From contig NC_051443.1 in assembly GCF_001649575.2 (NCBI RefSeq), forward strand, positions 20,606,509 to 20,670,508: a DNA stretch of 64,000 nucleotides, given 5' to 3'. The position numbers and the translations under genes were made by a program. Every line of letters begins with the position of its first letter. Within the stretch, counting starts at the first letter, position 1. The notes under the pieces are model-generated. The model had not been told where the DNA came from. It did not search any database and saw only the letters and a list, made by a program, of their open reading frames with translations. Below, piece after piece: positions 11,640 through 22,999 of the stretch. Source of the DNA: Kryptolebias marmoratus. Taxonomy: Eukaryota > Chordata > Actinopteri > Cyprinodontiformes > Rivulidae.

Positions 11640-11744
11640 GTAAGCATGAGGCTGGAGACATTTAATCAGAAATACTTCTAATATTGGAAAACAGGTTTTC
11701 CTTTTTGTTCATGCAGTTTGTTTGGATTTTACCACTGAACCTTT

Positions 11745-11900
11745 AAAGGGGACCTATTATGCTTCTTTGAACATGTCAGTGTTCCCAGATATCTCAGATA
11801 CTGCTTGTTTTGAGCTAATTTCAGAATGAGCAATTTTAGGGCTACGTCACTGTTATGCAAATAAGCTGCTGTTGGCCACGCCCTCTCAAAACATAAAAAC
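11745..11900 (+). repeat. Dispersed repeat fragment (GGGGACCTATTATGC type)
   Basis: Starts at AAAGGGGACCTATTATGC and contains ATGCAAATAAGCTGCTGTTGGCCACGCCC. I recall this combination as a very common interspersed element in teleost genomes. Only the left end is clear; the mirrored AGGTCCCC end was not found, so the copy is truncated or diverged. It lies in the presumed 3' UTR intron of the EGF-membrane gene. Confidence 0.5.
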
Positions 11901-12429
11901 TCAATGAAGGATTAAACGTTGTGGATCTCACGCACATTTTTATCGTTATTAATTAAAACTCTGCGGATTCTGACTTTAGGACAGGGGCACTTAGTGGTTC
12001 TGAACCAACATTTGTCGAGTCGGACACCGGGAATCAGTGGATCCACACCCACACAAGCTGTTGCTCCTGATTTGGATAAAATACTAAATTTTGGGCTTTT
12101 TTTCTCTCTTATCTGTATCTCCATAAAAGACATTTAAATAATGTCTACCTTGTGACCAGTTTTGCTCACTGCATTGCACTTCACCATTTTTTACTGTTCG
12201 GATTCTTAAAAAAGGGAACAATATAACTGCTTTACACAGAACAGCCACATTGTTCTGGGTGAGAAATAAATACTGTGTGCTTATTAAAATGTGTATTCAG
12301 ATCTATTCTGGTGAACTAAAGTGAAATGATGACCTAGTTAAGCGTGTACTTCTGTGCATTTTAAAAGTTAACAACAGAAACGCATTAGTATTTAAAACAC
12401 TGAGTTAAATTTGTCTCTTTCCTGTCCAG

Positions 12430-14331
12430 GTCAACAAAGACATTTTGGACAATGACGCTGCCTCTGAAGCTTGTTTGAGTTTGAACCTCACACAAAGAAA
12501 GCACATCTGTTTCCTTACCCAACAGTTAACGTTAACTGTTATCACCGACTGCCGTTTTATAACTTTTGCTGCAGCATCTTTAGAGAAGCAAAGACTTTAC
12601 TGACGCCTTGGCTGACGAGTCCATTTTTTTTCATCCACCTGAAAGCAACACCCTGATGGCACCTTCAGTTCCTCCTGGCAAACTTTTGCACAAACCCCAA
12701 AAAAGGGGAACAGCAGAATCAATATGTATATAATATGTCAAATATCCTTTCTATTTTATTCTAATGTAGATGAGTAATTTTGTGTTTTTAAGACATTTTA
12801 ATAAGAATGATTTGGCCCAGTGGGTTATAGGGTTTTAGTAGTAAACAACATAGCGTTATGTACTGAGTAAACAAACATGCACAGTGACTAAGTTTCTGCT
12901 GAAAACATTCTGACAGTCATGGTTGTCACTTGAATGCGACAACACGTATCAGGTTCTGTCATTCTGTGGTCCAAATAGACTTCCTTTCACATTCATTGTA
13001 TCCAAAAGACTGTTTAGCGCAATTCTGCAAATGCACAAGTTTTTTTATTGCAGGAAAAAGCATGCGCATCGGTGTAATGAAAAGACATTGTTTATCATTT
13101 TCTTTTTAATTTTTTTTGGAGTAAGACAATTTTCAAGCACATTTTATGTTCATTTTATTTTTATGATGATTTTACAAAGAAAGTGTTTGGTTTTTTTTCT
13201 AAATTTAATAGAATATAAATCAAAATGCACTGTTGCTCCTCAGCAGCTAACTTCTTAAGAACCCTTTTGAAGATTTTAAAGGCAGTTCTGGTTCTTTTTT
13301 ATGCCCTGATCACCAATAAACCACTGATGATATTAGGGGTTTTGTTTGCTGGAAAAAAAACCTGCTCCTCCTTCTATTTCAGAAGCAGGGTGCAATCTGA
13401 GATTGGAAACAGTTTACAGCATCATGAATCTGAATCTAAAAGTTCAGAAAATAGTGGGCTAAGATTTAGACCGAGCATGAACACTTTTCTTTCAAGATGA
13501 TTTGAGAGTCCCAGCTTGCACACCAAATGCCTTTAATTTTTAGCAATTTTTTTTATGAATTACATAAAACATTTAACTGAAAATCAAAGCTTCACAGTGT
13601 TTATACAAGTCAGCCCGTAATACGTTTTCTACTTATTGTTTTACATAAATGACTGAAATGTTTTTATGGTTTAAATCTATCACCAGTTAATCACAAACAG
13701 GATAATGGAGCTTGTTTTGTTATCCTGCCTCACTGAGGCTTTAGTAAATCTTAAAATTTAGTTTGATTGTGTTGAGTAGATGTATAAATACTCGCTTTAT
13801 TTCTACACTGATGGTCTGTGGGTGTCGAGCAAAAGTATTGAGTCGAGATTAAATATTTGCTTACCATTGCTTTCTTTAAATCAGCAAAACGCTGACAGAT
13901 TTGTTCTCACATTTGATAAGTTTGACAAAAGTGACAAATTTTGTCTTAGATTACCAAATGTATCCTACTGATCACAGGAGAAATAGGTACTGTCAGCTTA
14001 CAAGAGTACAACACATGCTATTTTTCTTTATTTTAAACATCTGTGTTTTTTTTAATAAACTTGTTTTCTATAATACAGTTTGACACATAATAATTTAACT
14101 GTATTTTTCTTTACAAAATCATCCTGATATTTTTTACTTAAGACAAGTGTTACTCTATAATATCCCCTGCTTTTCATAGATGTTTACAGTTTGTTTTAAC
14201 TGTCATTTGTTTAAACAAAAGTAGAAATGCTTTACCACATTTATCTATATGCACAGTTAGCAGCATTTATTTCACCTTTATATGTAAACACTGTAACCTT
14301 GTTTATGTTAAATAGTCAAATAAAATGTACC
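12430..14331 (+). other. Probable 3' UTR and flank of the EGF-membrane gene
   Basis: After the acceptor at 12429 there is no long frame of recognisable origin. Poly(A) hexamers lie at 13315-13320 (CACCAATAAACC) and near 14326 (CAAATAAAATG). A long terminal non-coding exon ending at either is plausible. The frame-shifted reading across the 11639/12430 junction stays open for about 17 more codons, noted separately. Confidence 0.35.
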
Positions 14332-14339
14332 ACAATGAT

Positions 14340-17007
14340 TTTCAGTCTCTCCTAAAAGTGCTCATATATTTGAATTTTTAAAAAGCATTTTATTGCCTCT
14401 GTTTTGTTTCTTTCACTATGCAAACTAATTGAGATTTTACAGGTGTTTGCTGGATAAGTAAGTGTTAGTATTCTACTTCTTATGCATTTATACATCTTTT
14501 TAATATTACATAGAACACTACAACTATAGTTCTTTTTAACTGAGTTCAATCTCCGCTTCAGGTTCTTGTTTGTTACTCAGACGAAACAAAAACTTCTTAG
14601 TCCGTTTTTTTTCTCTTCATGCAGCCTGTTTGATTCTTATCTTGTTGACAAGATGATATCAGACAAGGTTTTCTGAGTTTTCCTGAAACCAGTGAGCTGG
14701 AAATACCAGACTTAAAGTTATGCAAATAAAAAAAACAACTAACTGCAGGTATGTTTCTTCACAGAAAGGGAACCGCATCGAGGTGACATCATGTCAACAC
14801 CTTTTCCTAAGAATTAGTCCACTTTGTTTTTGACTTTATGGCAGAATGAGCTGGAACATAAAAATGCTGCTGAAAAGGAACTCCCTCTTCTATATGTGAT
14901 ACGTTTAATAGTGAGGAATCATGCAACTGAAAGTACATTTTATGCTACTAAGAAGATTTCTATCGTTTTTTTTAAAGGCACATGGTTGATTTTGGCCACT
15001 GTCTCAGTGTGGAAAGAATGGTTAGATGCTGGACTATCTAAGGAAAGTTGGATCTTTTGCAAAGCTTGTGGGATCCATAAATGTAGGAGGTAGTTCTTCT
15101 GAAGCTAAAACTAGGGCATTTCAAGTTCTGGCAACATGATTGTGGTCACTGATTCTTAGTTCTTTTAAATCTTTCACAATATAAGCTAATTATAACAAGC
15201 TGAAAATAACTCCTGATGACTTCTTACATGCATGTTTAAAGACTAAATATGACAGTGGTGAAGATCAACAAGCACTTTATATTGGTTCACTAAAAACATG
15301 TTTACTGCTAGAAACATCCCATCAGTTCACTATTATCCAATTTATTAATTGTTCTGAATTTTACAAAAGTCATGAAACTGAAAGAACTGCATACAGATCA
15401 GCAAGTCATGTTATTTGGAACTAACTGATCTGGGTAAATGTTACAAGATCACTTTAATTCCCCAAAGCACAAAGGTATTCATAATTTTTATGTGGGCAAA
15501 CTGTAGAACCACCAGTTGGCTTCATCCAACTGACCTCTGACCTTGGTGAAAATAGAAGAACAACACAACAGAAAATTAATGCACTACGACAGGTCAGAAT
15601 TTCCAACAGCCTCAACAATACCATCCATGTACAAACACGGTGGTGGAAGCGTCAATCTGTGAGGATTGTTTGCTGAAATGGGGACTGGGAGATGATGCAA
15701 ACTTTGAGAAAAAAAAAGGTTGGAGACATGAACTGAGGGAGAAACCTAGAAAGAAAAACATCTAGATCTCAAACTGAGGTGAAGGTTTATTCTGTATTTC
15801 AATAAGCTGACAACCTGAAGCATATAAAGACCACAAGAGTGGCTCAGAATACAAAGCCCAAGAGCCATGGTGTAGAAATAATACTGTGGGAAATGCAGTG
15901 GAAAAACAGTCACAAGTAATGCTTTAAAAGTAAGTGCTTAAAAATACACGTTACTTCTGAATCTGACTCACCTCGATTGTAATCAGGTCATGCAGGGAGA
16001 ACTGCATTGCAACGTCTTTCAAACCAATTTAAAGACAAAAGACGAACCCGGTACCTCACCTTTACTCCTTGTTTAAACATAAAAGACAATGTTGTTGTGC
16101 AGGATGCAGAAAGAGCCCAGCCTCTCAAACAGGTCCGACTACATTTTCTGTATACTTAAGAGGTTGAGATGATGATCCAGGTGAAACAGGAAAATATAAA
16201 AATAACCTAAGTCTGTTTGTCCAAAGACTTAAGTTTTACCTGTTCCTATCAGAACACCATAACAATATTCGGCTATATTGTTAAAACTTTTCTAACGTTG
16301 TTATTCAGTCAGTATCATCACAGATATGTAAATTCATAGCTGTACCTGCAGGCAGGCAGACACTCCACCCATGTTCAAATGTGATTGTGCTTGTTTGCAT
16401 TGCTTCTGATGAGTTAAATTTCTATCAAACTTGTTTTGTTTTGTTTTTTTCATATCAAACAAAAGAGACTCAGTCAAGAAACAGTGCACATTTAATAGAA
16501 AGACCTACAGAACGACTGGTAAGACATGGGTGACTTGCTTCTTTAAACAGTGAGACTGTAAGAACTGCCCTTCATTGTAAAGTGCATAAACACAAACAGA
16601 AAAAGAAACAAACAAAAGAGGTGTACATTGACAAATGTTAAACGAGAAATAATAAAATGTAAAACCTTTCTCAAAGATATTTACAAGGTGAGTTCAACAT
16701 CATTCCAGTATCCTAACAGACAACAAAAACTAATTAAATCAACTTTTTTTAAAAAGGCTTTTTAAACTGTTTTCATCAATGATTTAACATGTACATAAAA
16801 CACAGTTCTTCATTCATCAGTTCTTTCTGTTTCTCATTTAAAAGATAAAAAAACGCACTCTTTAAGGCATTCAACTGCCCTTTCCCTCCCCCGCTCTTTT
16901 GTACTTTGTGGTATTTAGGTTCTAACTTATTACTACAATACTTTTATAATGTTCTTTACTTTCGTTTGATCTCTTTGCAAAGGTCCCCCTCCCCGCGCCT
17001 TCTCAGA
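14340..17007. other. Intergenic; includes cldn23 3' UTR on the minus strand
   Basis: Apart from the Tc1-like remnant I see no gene. The right part (about 16490-17007) is probably the 3' UTR of cldn23. A candidate poly(A) signal ATTAAA on the minus strand lies at 16496-16491 (TTTAAT on the + strand). No canonical AATAAA on that strand lies closer to the stop codon. Confidence 0.4.
15635..15850 (+). mobile_element. Decayed Tc1/mariner-like transposase fragment
   Basis: The segment near 15630-15690 conceptually reads like the transposase core KHGGGSVMVWGCF (here KHGGGSVNL, a stop, then GLF) with GTG soon after. About 120 bases on, text resembling the DNDPKHTAKTT...W block is seen (LKHIKTTRVAQN). 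Frame breaks and stops show it is a dead copy. The family-level call is from remembered conserved blocks of Tc1-like elements; terminal repeats were not located. Confidence 0.5.
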
Positions 17008-17889
17008 TCATAGGTCTGCATCATAGGGTCTGCCGTTGAACGAGCTGTTTCCGGACTGGCCCCCGGGGGTCTTGGCCCTGGGGAAGGACACATCATCATC
17101 GTCCAGGGAGTCCTTGGAGTAGGGCACGCTGTTGGCAGCGCTGCTCCTGGTCCGGCTCAGGCTCGGCACGTCCGTGCGCCTCGGCTCGGGATTGGGCTGG
17201 TGCTGGTGATGGCGCCGGTGCTGGCGGTTGACCTCGTCCTCCAGTCGCCTCTCGCCCCGGTTCCTGCCTCCGCAGCAGCGCCCGATCCCGATCACCATGA
17301 CGATGCCGCCCAGGACCTCGAAGATCCCGCCGATGTAGCCCAGGATGATGCAGTAGCCCACGCGCACGTCCAGTCCTGGCACTTTGTACTGTGACGTGAC
17401 GTTGCCGATGATGTGGTTGTACCAGGAGATGGGAATGATGGCCAGGACGCCGGAGCAGAAGAGCAGAATCCCGGCGATGGCGGAGACGATCCACAGCGGG
17501 TTCTCCTTCCAGCAGCGCACCGCCGGGATGGCGACACCCAGACCGATCAGGGTCACAATGAGGGAGCCGAGCATCATCCCTCGGGCCACCTCCACCACTT
17601 GGTTGTCGTTGAAGTACGTGGTGTCCGGCAGCTCGCACCTATCTTGTGTGCCGGCTGTGTCGGTTAAACACACGTCCCAGATCCCTTGTTCGATGACAGC
17701 ATCAGCTGGTCGGTCTTGGAAATTTCGGAGGGTCCTCCAGTTTGGGGCCACGGTGCTGGTCAGGTTCAGGATCCATCCGCAAGGGGCCAAAACCATCCCG
17801 AAGATCAGGATGCCCGGAGTGCGCAAGGATCTCCGGACCCATTGCGTGTCTCTCTCCCTCTGGAAGAACCGCGCGAAGTCGTTCGGCAT
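17008..17889 (-). CDS. cldn23: Claudin-23, tight-junction membrane protein
   Basis: Intronless frame of 293 residues. Claudins are four-span proteins that form the paracellular barrier at tight junctions. The first extracellular loop holds the claudin signature W51, then G69-I70-W71, C74 and C85. The four hydrophobic spans lie at about residues 25-44, 95-115, 123-143 and 167-193, and short runs such as GMVLAPCG, LNLT, APNWR and PISWYNH match claudin-23 as I know it. The long polar tail of about 100 residues (His/Arg-rich, then Ser/Asp-rich) ends DADL, comparable to the DSDL end of human CLDN23 and a possible PDZ ligand. The first ATG in frame is at 17889 with A at -3. The Met that usually begins the family (MRTP) is a TTG Leu here at codon 22, so the first 21 residues are an extension. 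The downstream neighbour tnks matches human synteny. Confidence 0.95.
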   Translation of the reverse strand: MPNDFARFFQRERDTQWVRRSLRTPGILIFGMVLAPCGWILNLTSTVAPNWRTLRNFQDRPADAVIEQGIWDVCLTDTAGTQDRCELPDTTYFNDNQVVEVARGMMLGSLIVTLIGLGVAIPAVRCWKENPLWIVSAIAGILLFCSGVLAIIPISWYNHIIGNVTSQYKVPGLDVRVGYCIILGYIGGIFEVLGGIVMVIGIGRCCGGRNRGERRLEDEVNRQHRRHHQHQPNPEPRRTDVPSLSRTRSSAANSVPYSKDSLDDDDVSFPRAKTPGGQSGNSSFNGRPYDADL

Positions 17890-18075
17890 GATTGCTGCTG
17901 CTCCTGCGGATGCTGCGTGGCCAAACAAACAGAAGCGAGTGGCTCCTGACAAGTAAACAGATGCTTCTTAAAACCAACTGAAACTTGATAAGGAGGAGGA
18001 ACGGGAGCGTTCCGACTTTCCAGTTTGTCTCCAAATGGACAGGTGTGGCGCGCTGCGCGCTGGCGGGCGGGGCCC
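17890..18075 (-). promoter_or_regulatory. cldn23: Probable cldn23 promoter
   Basis: Upstream of the cldn23 ATG on the minus strand there is a weak TATA-like TTTTAA at 17973-17968. A GC-rich stretch at about 18045-18075 contains GGGCGGGGCC (18065-18074), an Sp1-type GC box, and several CpG pairs. Just beyond lies the GAAA tract. The assignment is by position and motif only. Confidence 0.4.
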
Positions 18076-18160
18076 TTTCATCCTTTACATGCCTACACGA
18101 GAAAAAAGCAGTTTCAGGAGACCTGTTTTTTTTTTTTTTCAAATGTGTGAAATCTGATAA

Positions 18161-18161
18161 A

Positions 18162-18226
<65 letters not shown>

Positions 18227-18227
18227 A
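18161..18227. repeat. (GAAA)n microsatellite, about 16 units
   Basis: An uninterrupted purine tract of AGAAAGAAA repeats lies about 270 bp upstream of the cldn23 start codon. A run of T at 18126-18139 is close by. Such tracts are length-variable and may affect the promoter. Confidence 0.95.
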
Positions 18228-19854
18228 GGTTTAAAAACCCGGTCAACTTGTTTTGGTTTTGAACTGTTGCCAATCATTCAGTGACACTGTGTTTACCTTT
18301 GAACCCACATTTGATTCTTGCAGCTAAATAAAAAGGGGGTGTTAGTTACAAAATTTTGCTTTGGAATAGATTAAACTAATAAAAAAAAAATGATTCAAAA
18401 AGACCAGTCTATTTGTAGACCAAATAAAAAATCACAAACAAATCACATACATCCTTGGCAAATATGTACACAACAGAACAATTATTATTATTATTATTTA
18501 CCGTTTATATTTTAACAGCATCTCATCCTAATATCAGAGAAGTTGAGGATGACTTTTGTTTTAAAAGGGAGCGATTTGGCCAGGAAAGATCATGAATATG
18601 ATAAACAACTGCAGTGCTGTTTTATTGTTTAACCTAATGTAGTAAAGTAAACACTTTCCTAGTTTCAACAGCTTCATTATAAGCTTTGTTTTAAATGTTA
18701 TCCAAAACCCACACTGAGAACTTCATTAGAAACTGACAAGCTCGGTGATTGTTGTGGTTTTGGTTTGTGAAAAGCCACCATGGCTGAACTAGTCACAGAA
18801 AAAAATGTAGTTGTACGAGATTTTTTTTTTCAGAATAACTTGAACACATTTGTGCTCCACCATCTTTCGCGCCTCTTTACACCTTCCTGTCTTGTTCTTT
18901 TGGGATGGCTGCCGCTCACAGTCCCTCTCAGGTCAGAGGGATAAAGAAAGGGGACTTTTCACAAATAAAATGTCCTTTATTTTGCACTTTATTGATACTC
19001 AAAGTCGCAAACCTGACCGACTCTTTTGAAAGCAGCTGAGATGAGAGGGACTCAAGCTTGGCCATTATATATCAAGTGAACAGGTTCAGTTTCACAGTTT
19101 TTAGTTTTATATTCCAGGGGACAATAAAATACAAACCTTTACACTTTTATTTGAGCAAATCTCATCAAGGGATTCTCACTAATTTAGTGAAAAATGCTTC
19201 ATTGTGTCTTTATTGCAACTTGTACAATGTACAAATTACAACTTATGTACAAAAAAGTTCCCCAGCCTGTGCAACATTCAAACTATAAAGTAAAATTCTC
19301 TTAAAGTCATTTAAGTTGTTTATATATATATATTTGTTGTTGTTGTCCAAGAACTCAGTGTGCTTAATTTGTCACCCTGAAAAGCAACAGGAAGAGGAAT
19401 GACAGGTATGCTGACCAACCAGATTGATTTTGCATAATCATCGTGATCATCCCTTGACAACACAATGTTTTGACACATTTTTGAGCTAAATCTACTGCTG
19501 TGTGTCACAACTCAACTGTCACTGTGTTTGAAGTTTGACCTGAAACTCACTGAGGATCCACTGCGGCTCACAGCGAATTAGCTTAGAGGTCCAGAATGTT
19601 TCAGTGTCACGACTACTGTGGTCCATGTTGCATTTTGGGGCATCAAATGTCTCGATTAGACAAACCATCAAGCCTAATGGATGAAGATTATCTTATGGAG
19701 GGATGGGGGATGAATTCTAATGGATCTGGAAACAGTTTCACTTTCTGAGGATGTTTACATTTAAGTGGATTGACTTTTAAAGCTTCTCTTAGCTAGATTA
19801 ATTTGTAAACATATATCATTTTACTGAATGTTGTTTTTATTCTTTCTTCACTTA

Positions 19855-20200
19855 CAGTATGTGTGCAAAAGTATTCAGGCATCCCTCATTTCTTTATATT
19901 TCCCTTGAGGAGTCGTAGTTTCTTGTAATCTTTTGGTCTTGATCAGTAACTTTTCAGAATTGCTAAAGGCCTTTTAAATGTTTTCTTTCTACTTTGGCTG
20001 TGTTTTTCATTCAGTTTTATTCCAGCCATTTTCAGAGAAAGTTTTTTTATTTGTGTAACACACATACTTCAGACCTATGAATCATTTGGGCATGTTGTGT
20101 TGTGTCGAAGATGTAACAGACAATTTAGCCAAGAGCCTGTTTTAAATTGGATCTTCAGCACTTTGTTTTCAGCTTGTCACAAAAATAACACAGTTTGACA
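19855..20200 (+). repeat. Dispersed repeat of teleost type, probable
   Basis: Begins near CAGTATGTGTGCAAAAGTATTCAGGC and carries on through TTTCTTTATATTT, CTTGATCAGTAACTTTTCAGAA and GAAGATGTAACAGACA. I recall these words in this order from non-autonomous repeats in fish genomes. A possibly related stretch is at 22130-22345 (GGCTGATGGCTTTCTGG, then AAGAAATGCTG, then GTGACAGGCTG). No terminal inverted repeat was traced. Confidence 0.35.
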
Positions 20201-21162
20201 GGCCGAAAATAGGATTTTTAGCACCAACATTAGCTGAAAACTCATCACAGATGATCAACTAAAAGAGGACGTATCTCTCAGATCCTGGCTAGCTCTTTGT
20301 AACTTATAGACAGGACTTTCAGACACTGTTTATCTGCTGTGAATAGTTGCTTTTAGGCCTGAGTGACACTTCTTTTTTGACTTCCACTTGTCTATTTTAC
20401 CTGTTTTTAAGCACTCATTGCTCAAGGTTGTTTCAAATAACAGAACTGGGCAAAAAAAGTCAAAAAGCAACAAAGAAAGCTTGAATAACTGCTGATTAGG
20501 TCAACTTTAATAGATCACAAGAAAGTCTGGCTCCTTTGAAGCAAAGTGTAATTAAATTACAGTCAGTTTCAAAGTTTTGCATAATACCCTAAATTGTAGA
20601 CTAGACTTTCAAAGTGTTAAAGCAGTTATTTTAATAATTAATGTTGATAATTTATATTGATTACATGGCCTGTCTTTGAAAATAAACAAATGACCTCAGT
20701 GGCTTTTCTCTTTTGTGTTATTTGTGTCACAACCCTGCTGCGTGACATTGATATATTTATGTAGTTGTTGGTTACGACTGATGAAGCACAACCAGATTCC
20801 AAACCTGTTCATCGTTCCCATGCTGCTGAAACAGCTTTATACATCAATTCAACTTTTATGCTCTCTTTTAACAAAATATACAAAACCACAAGATGTTACC
20901 CACATAGATCAAACTGATTCCTGAAATATTTATAAGAAATGCAAAGACACGCTGTTGGCTTATAAATGGATTAAATTATTTCTTTTATAGTTCTGATGCT
21001 CTAGAAAGGTGAACTCAATTTAGGCTGAACCACTAAGATTTTAATCTTACATTCTTGTTTCATTTAGTAACTTCAAATGTGAGAAAACATGGCTCATTCA
21101 TAAAGATAAGATTACAAATACTGTTACAAAACCTCAAAAGGCTCTCTTGTCGTGTTATTGCT

Positions 21163-21175
21163 ACCACCTGGTGGC
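21163..21175. promoter_or_regulatory. CTCF-like palindromic motif
   Basis: ACCACCTGGTGGCC is close to the CTCF core, with T in place of the central A. It is also a palindrome that includes a CACCTG E-box, so an E-box factor is an equally fair reading. Confidence 0.3.
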
Positions 21176-21596
21176 CAATTTGTGTAACGACAGGAGCATT
21201 TTATTTGCAACTCATTCCTCTCTGAACGCAACTTCTATTGTATTGTATCCTCTCGAACATTAGCTGTGATTTTTATAACAGCTTGTTTAATTTTGTGTGT
21301 GTCTCAGATTGGAGATTTCTTTCTGGAGTTTTCTTCCATCTTTGGGGTGTTCTCGTTTTTATATTTCGGTCTCTTTCTGCTGCAGCATCAGCACGTTGCT
21401 CTATGAAGAAAAACTATAGCTTCAGTGGTAAATTAGTTTGCTTGAACGCGTTATATCCAAAAAGATACTGGTTGCTTAGATTTCCAAACTTTTTAAGGCG
21501 TATATGATGTCAGACTTTGAGATAGCAATTAATTTACTTTTATTTCAAAATCATCAATTTTACAATTATTTTCAGAATCTGTCTACCATAATTCCA

Positions 21597-21610
21597 CCAC
21601 TAGGGGTCAG
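21597..21610 (+). promoter_or_regulatory. CTCF-like motif
   Basis: CCACTAGGGGTCAG differs from the textbook CCACTAGGGGGCAG by one base. It lies between the divergently oriented cldn23 and tnks genes, where an insulator would make sense. Confidence 0.4.
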
Positions 21611-22919
21611 TATTGTTCTCAGCTAAAACATTTGACACTTGAACAGAGCCCTCTGAGCTAAAACTAATCCACTTATTTATGTAAATAATGGGTAAAAGGT
21701 TTTAAATGTATTTTTTAAAAAATCTTAAAACAACTGGGGTTAAGATGATGTTCACCACTATCAGCAGCTACCTTTTGTTTTATACATTTGTGAGGGACCT
21801 TTATCAGCAAAATTTATTCATTTTAACATTCATGTTTTTTCACATTCAGTAATTTTCGTCATAAAATCAGTAAACTGCGACTGTTTAATGTGGAAATAAC
21901 TATCAGTGCTGTACTCTGTAAATGTTTTCAAAAATTCCCATATTTATATAATTTTACTTATAAGGAGCAGGAATTTCTTACAGTATTTTAAAGTAGTTCT
22001 AATTTGTAGTTCTCTGGGCTTCGTCTAGATTCTTCAGTGTCTTTCTTTAGACCTGGACTGCTTTTCCACTCATTTTCTGTTGGGTTACTGTTTTCAGCCA
22101 TGACAGCATATTATGCAGTGTGTGCTTAAAAACACAAAGACCTGACACTGGACCTGACAAATGCATCACCTCCTGATCATCTACTGTATGCCAAGTTTTT
22201 TGGCTGATGGCTTTCTGGAAATCATCTTGTTGGTGCTGAGATACTATTTTTTGTCTGGCAAAATGTGTTATCTTTGCTATTTTTCAAAGGTCCAACTAAA
22301 GAAATGTAAAGAAATGCTGTTTTTGTGACAGGCTGTGAGTAAAAAAAGTCCACGAAGTTCCAATTTATTTTTATTTTTCCACTGTTGTCTGTTATGTGTC
22401 ACAACACTGGTTCATCCATTGAATTAGCTGCATAGGTTTCAGGTAAGTAACTTAACCAAAAGAAAAAGAAAGAAAATAAGCCCTGAAACTCCTTCTGAAA
22501 GGCTGTGGATTTTGATTGGAAGGAAATTATAAAGAAACGAGGGACCATTCAAGTCTTTCGCACAGTAGGCCACTGTATTATTAATAATTAAATGAAAGAA
22601 TTAATAAATAAATCAGTGCAGTGGGTCATAGGAACTCTTAACTCCTGTAATATCTGAATGAAAGTGTTTTTTTTTATTTGTAGGTTGGTGTTGTTTTTAA
22701 ATGCCTTTATGTAATGTTGTTTAGTAATCAATCAACTTTTACTTATTCAAAATAAATCAAATAAAAGTGATAGAAAAAACAGCGTTAAATATCCATTTGG
22801 GACATACTTGTAGTTTGTGTGATCCTCTGCTAATATATATATTTTTTATAAATAAATGCATTTTGATATTTAAGTTAAACATTTTGGAATTTCAGTCCAG
22901 CAGCTGTGATCCCAGTAAA

Positions 22920-22999
22920 CCTGACCGGAAGTTGGGTTTTCCTAACAGGAAATTGTCAGCAGTGTTTTTGTTGCTAGTGGGGACTGTTGTGTTGTGAAA
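22920..22999 (+). promoter_or_regulatory. tnks: tnks promoter / 5' UTR with ETS site
   Basis: No TATA box is seen. ACCGGAAGT at 22924-22932 is a high-quality ETS/GABP site, and a second core (AACAGGAAAT) lies about 25 bases on. Paired ETS sites just upstream of a housekeeping gene are typical of TATA-less promoters, and the ATG follows within 80 bases of the first site. Confidence 0.5.

Larger units (their letters stand above)
18230..22919. other. Intergenic region between cldn23 and tnks (head-to-head)
   Basis: The two genes are divergently oriented and about 5.1 kb apart (start codon to start codon). No coding exon was recognised. The region holds a probable dispersed teleost repeat (19855-20200, with related text at 22130-22345), an ATT microsatellite near 18483, and two CTCF-like motifs at about 21.17 and 21.60 kb. 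Confidence 0.6.

Noticed and set aside
17890..17952. A longer cldn23 start at 17952 (reading SGATRFCLFG...)
   Set aside because: The codon there is TTG, not ATG, and the extension has no family support. ATG 17889 is the first proper start.
17096..17956. Several long open frames overlapping cldn23 on both strands (for example 17384-17956 + and 17096-17638 -)
   Set aside because: They are shadows of the GC-rich claudin reading frame, with Arg/Gly/Ala-rich composition and no domain signature; the claudin frame has clear family motifs.
17702..18284. Open frames through the GAAA tract (Phe/Leu/Ser or Lys/Glu/Arg repeats)
   Set aside because: Produced by the tetranucleotide repeat, which has no stops in these frames; no coding evidence.
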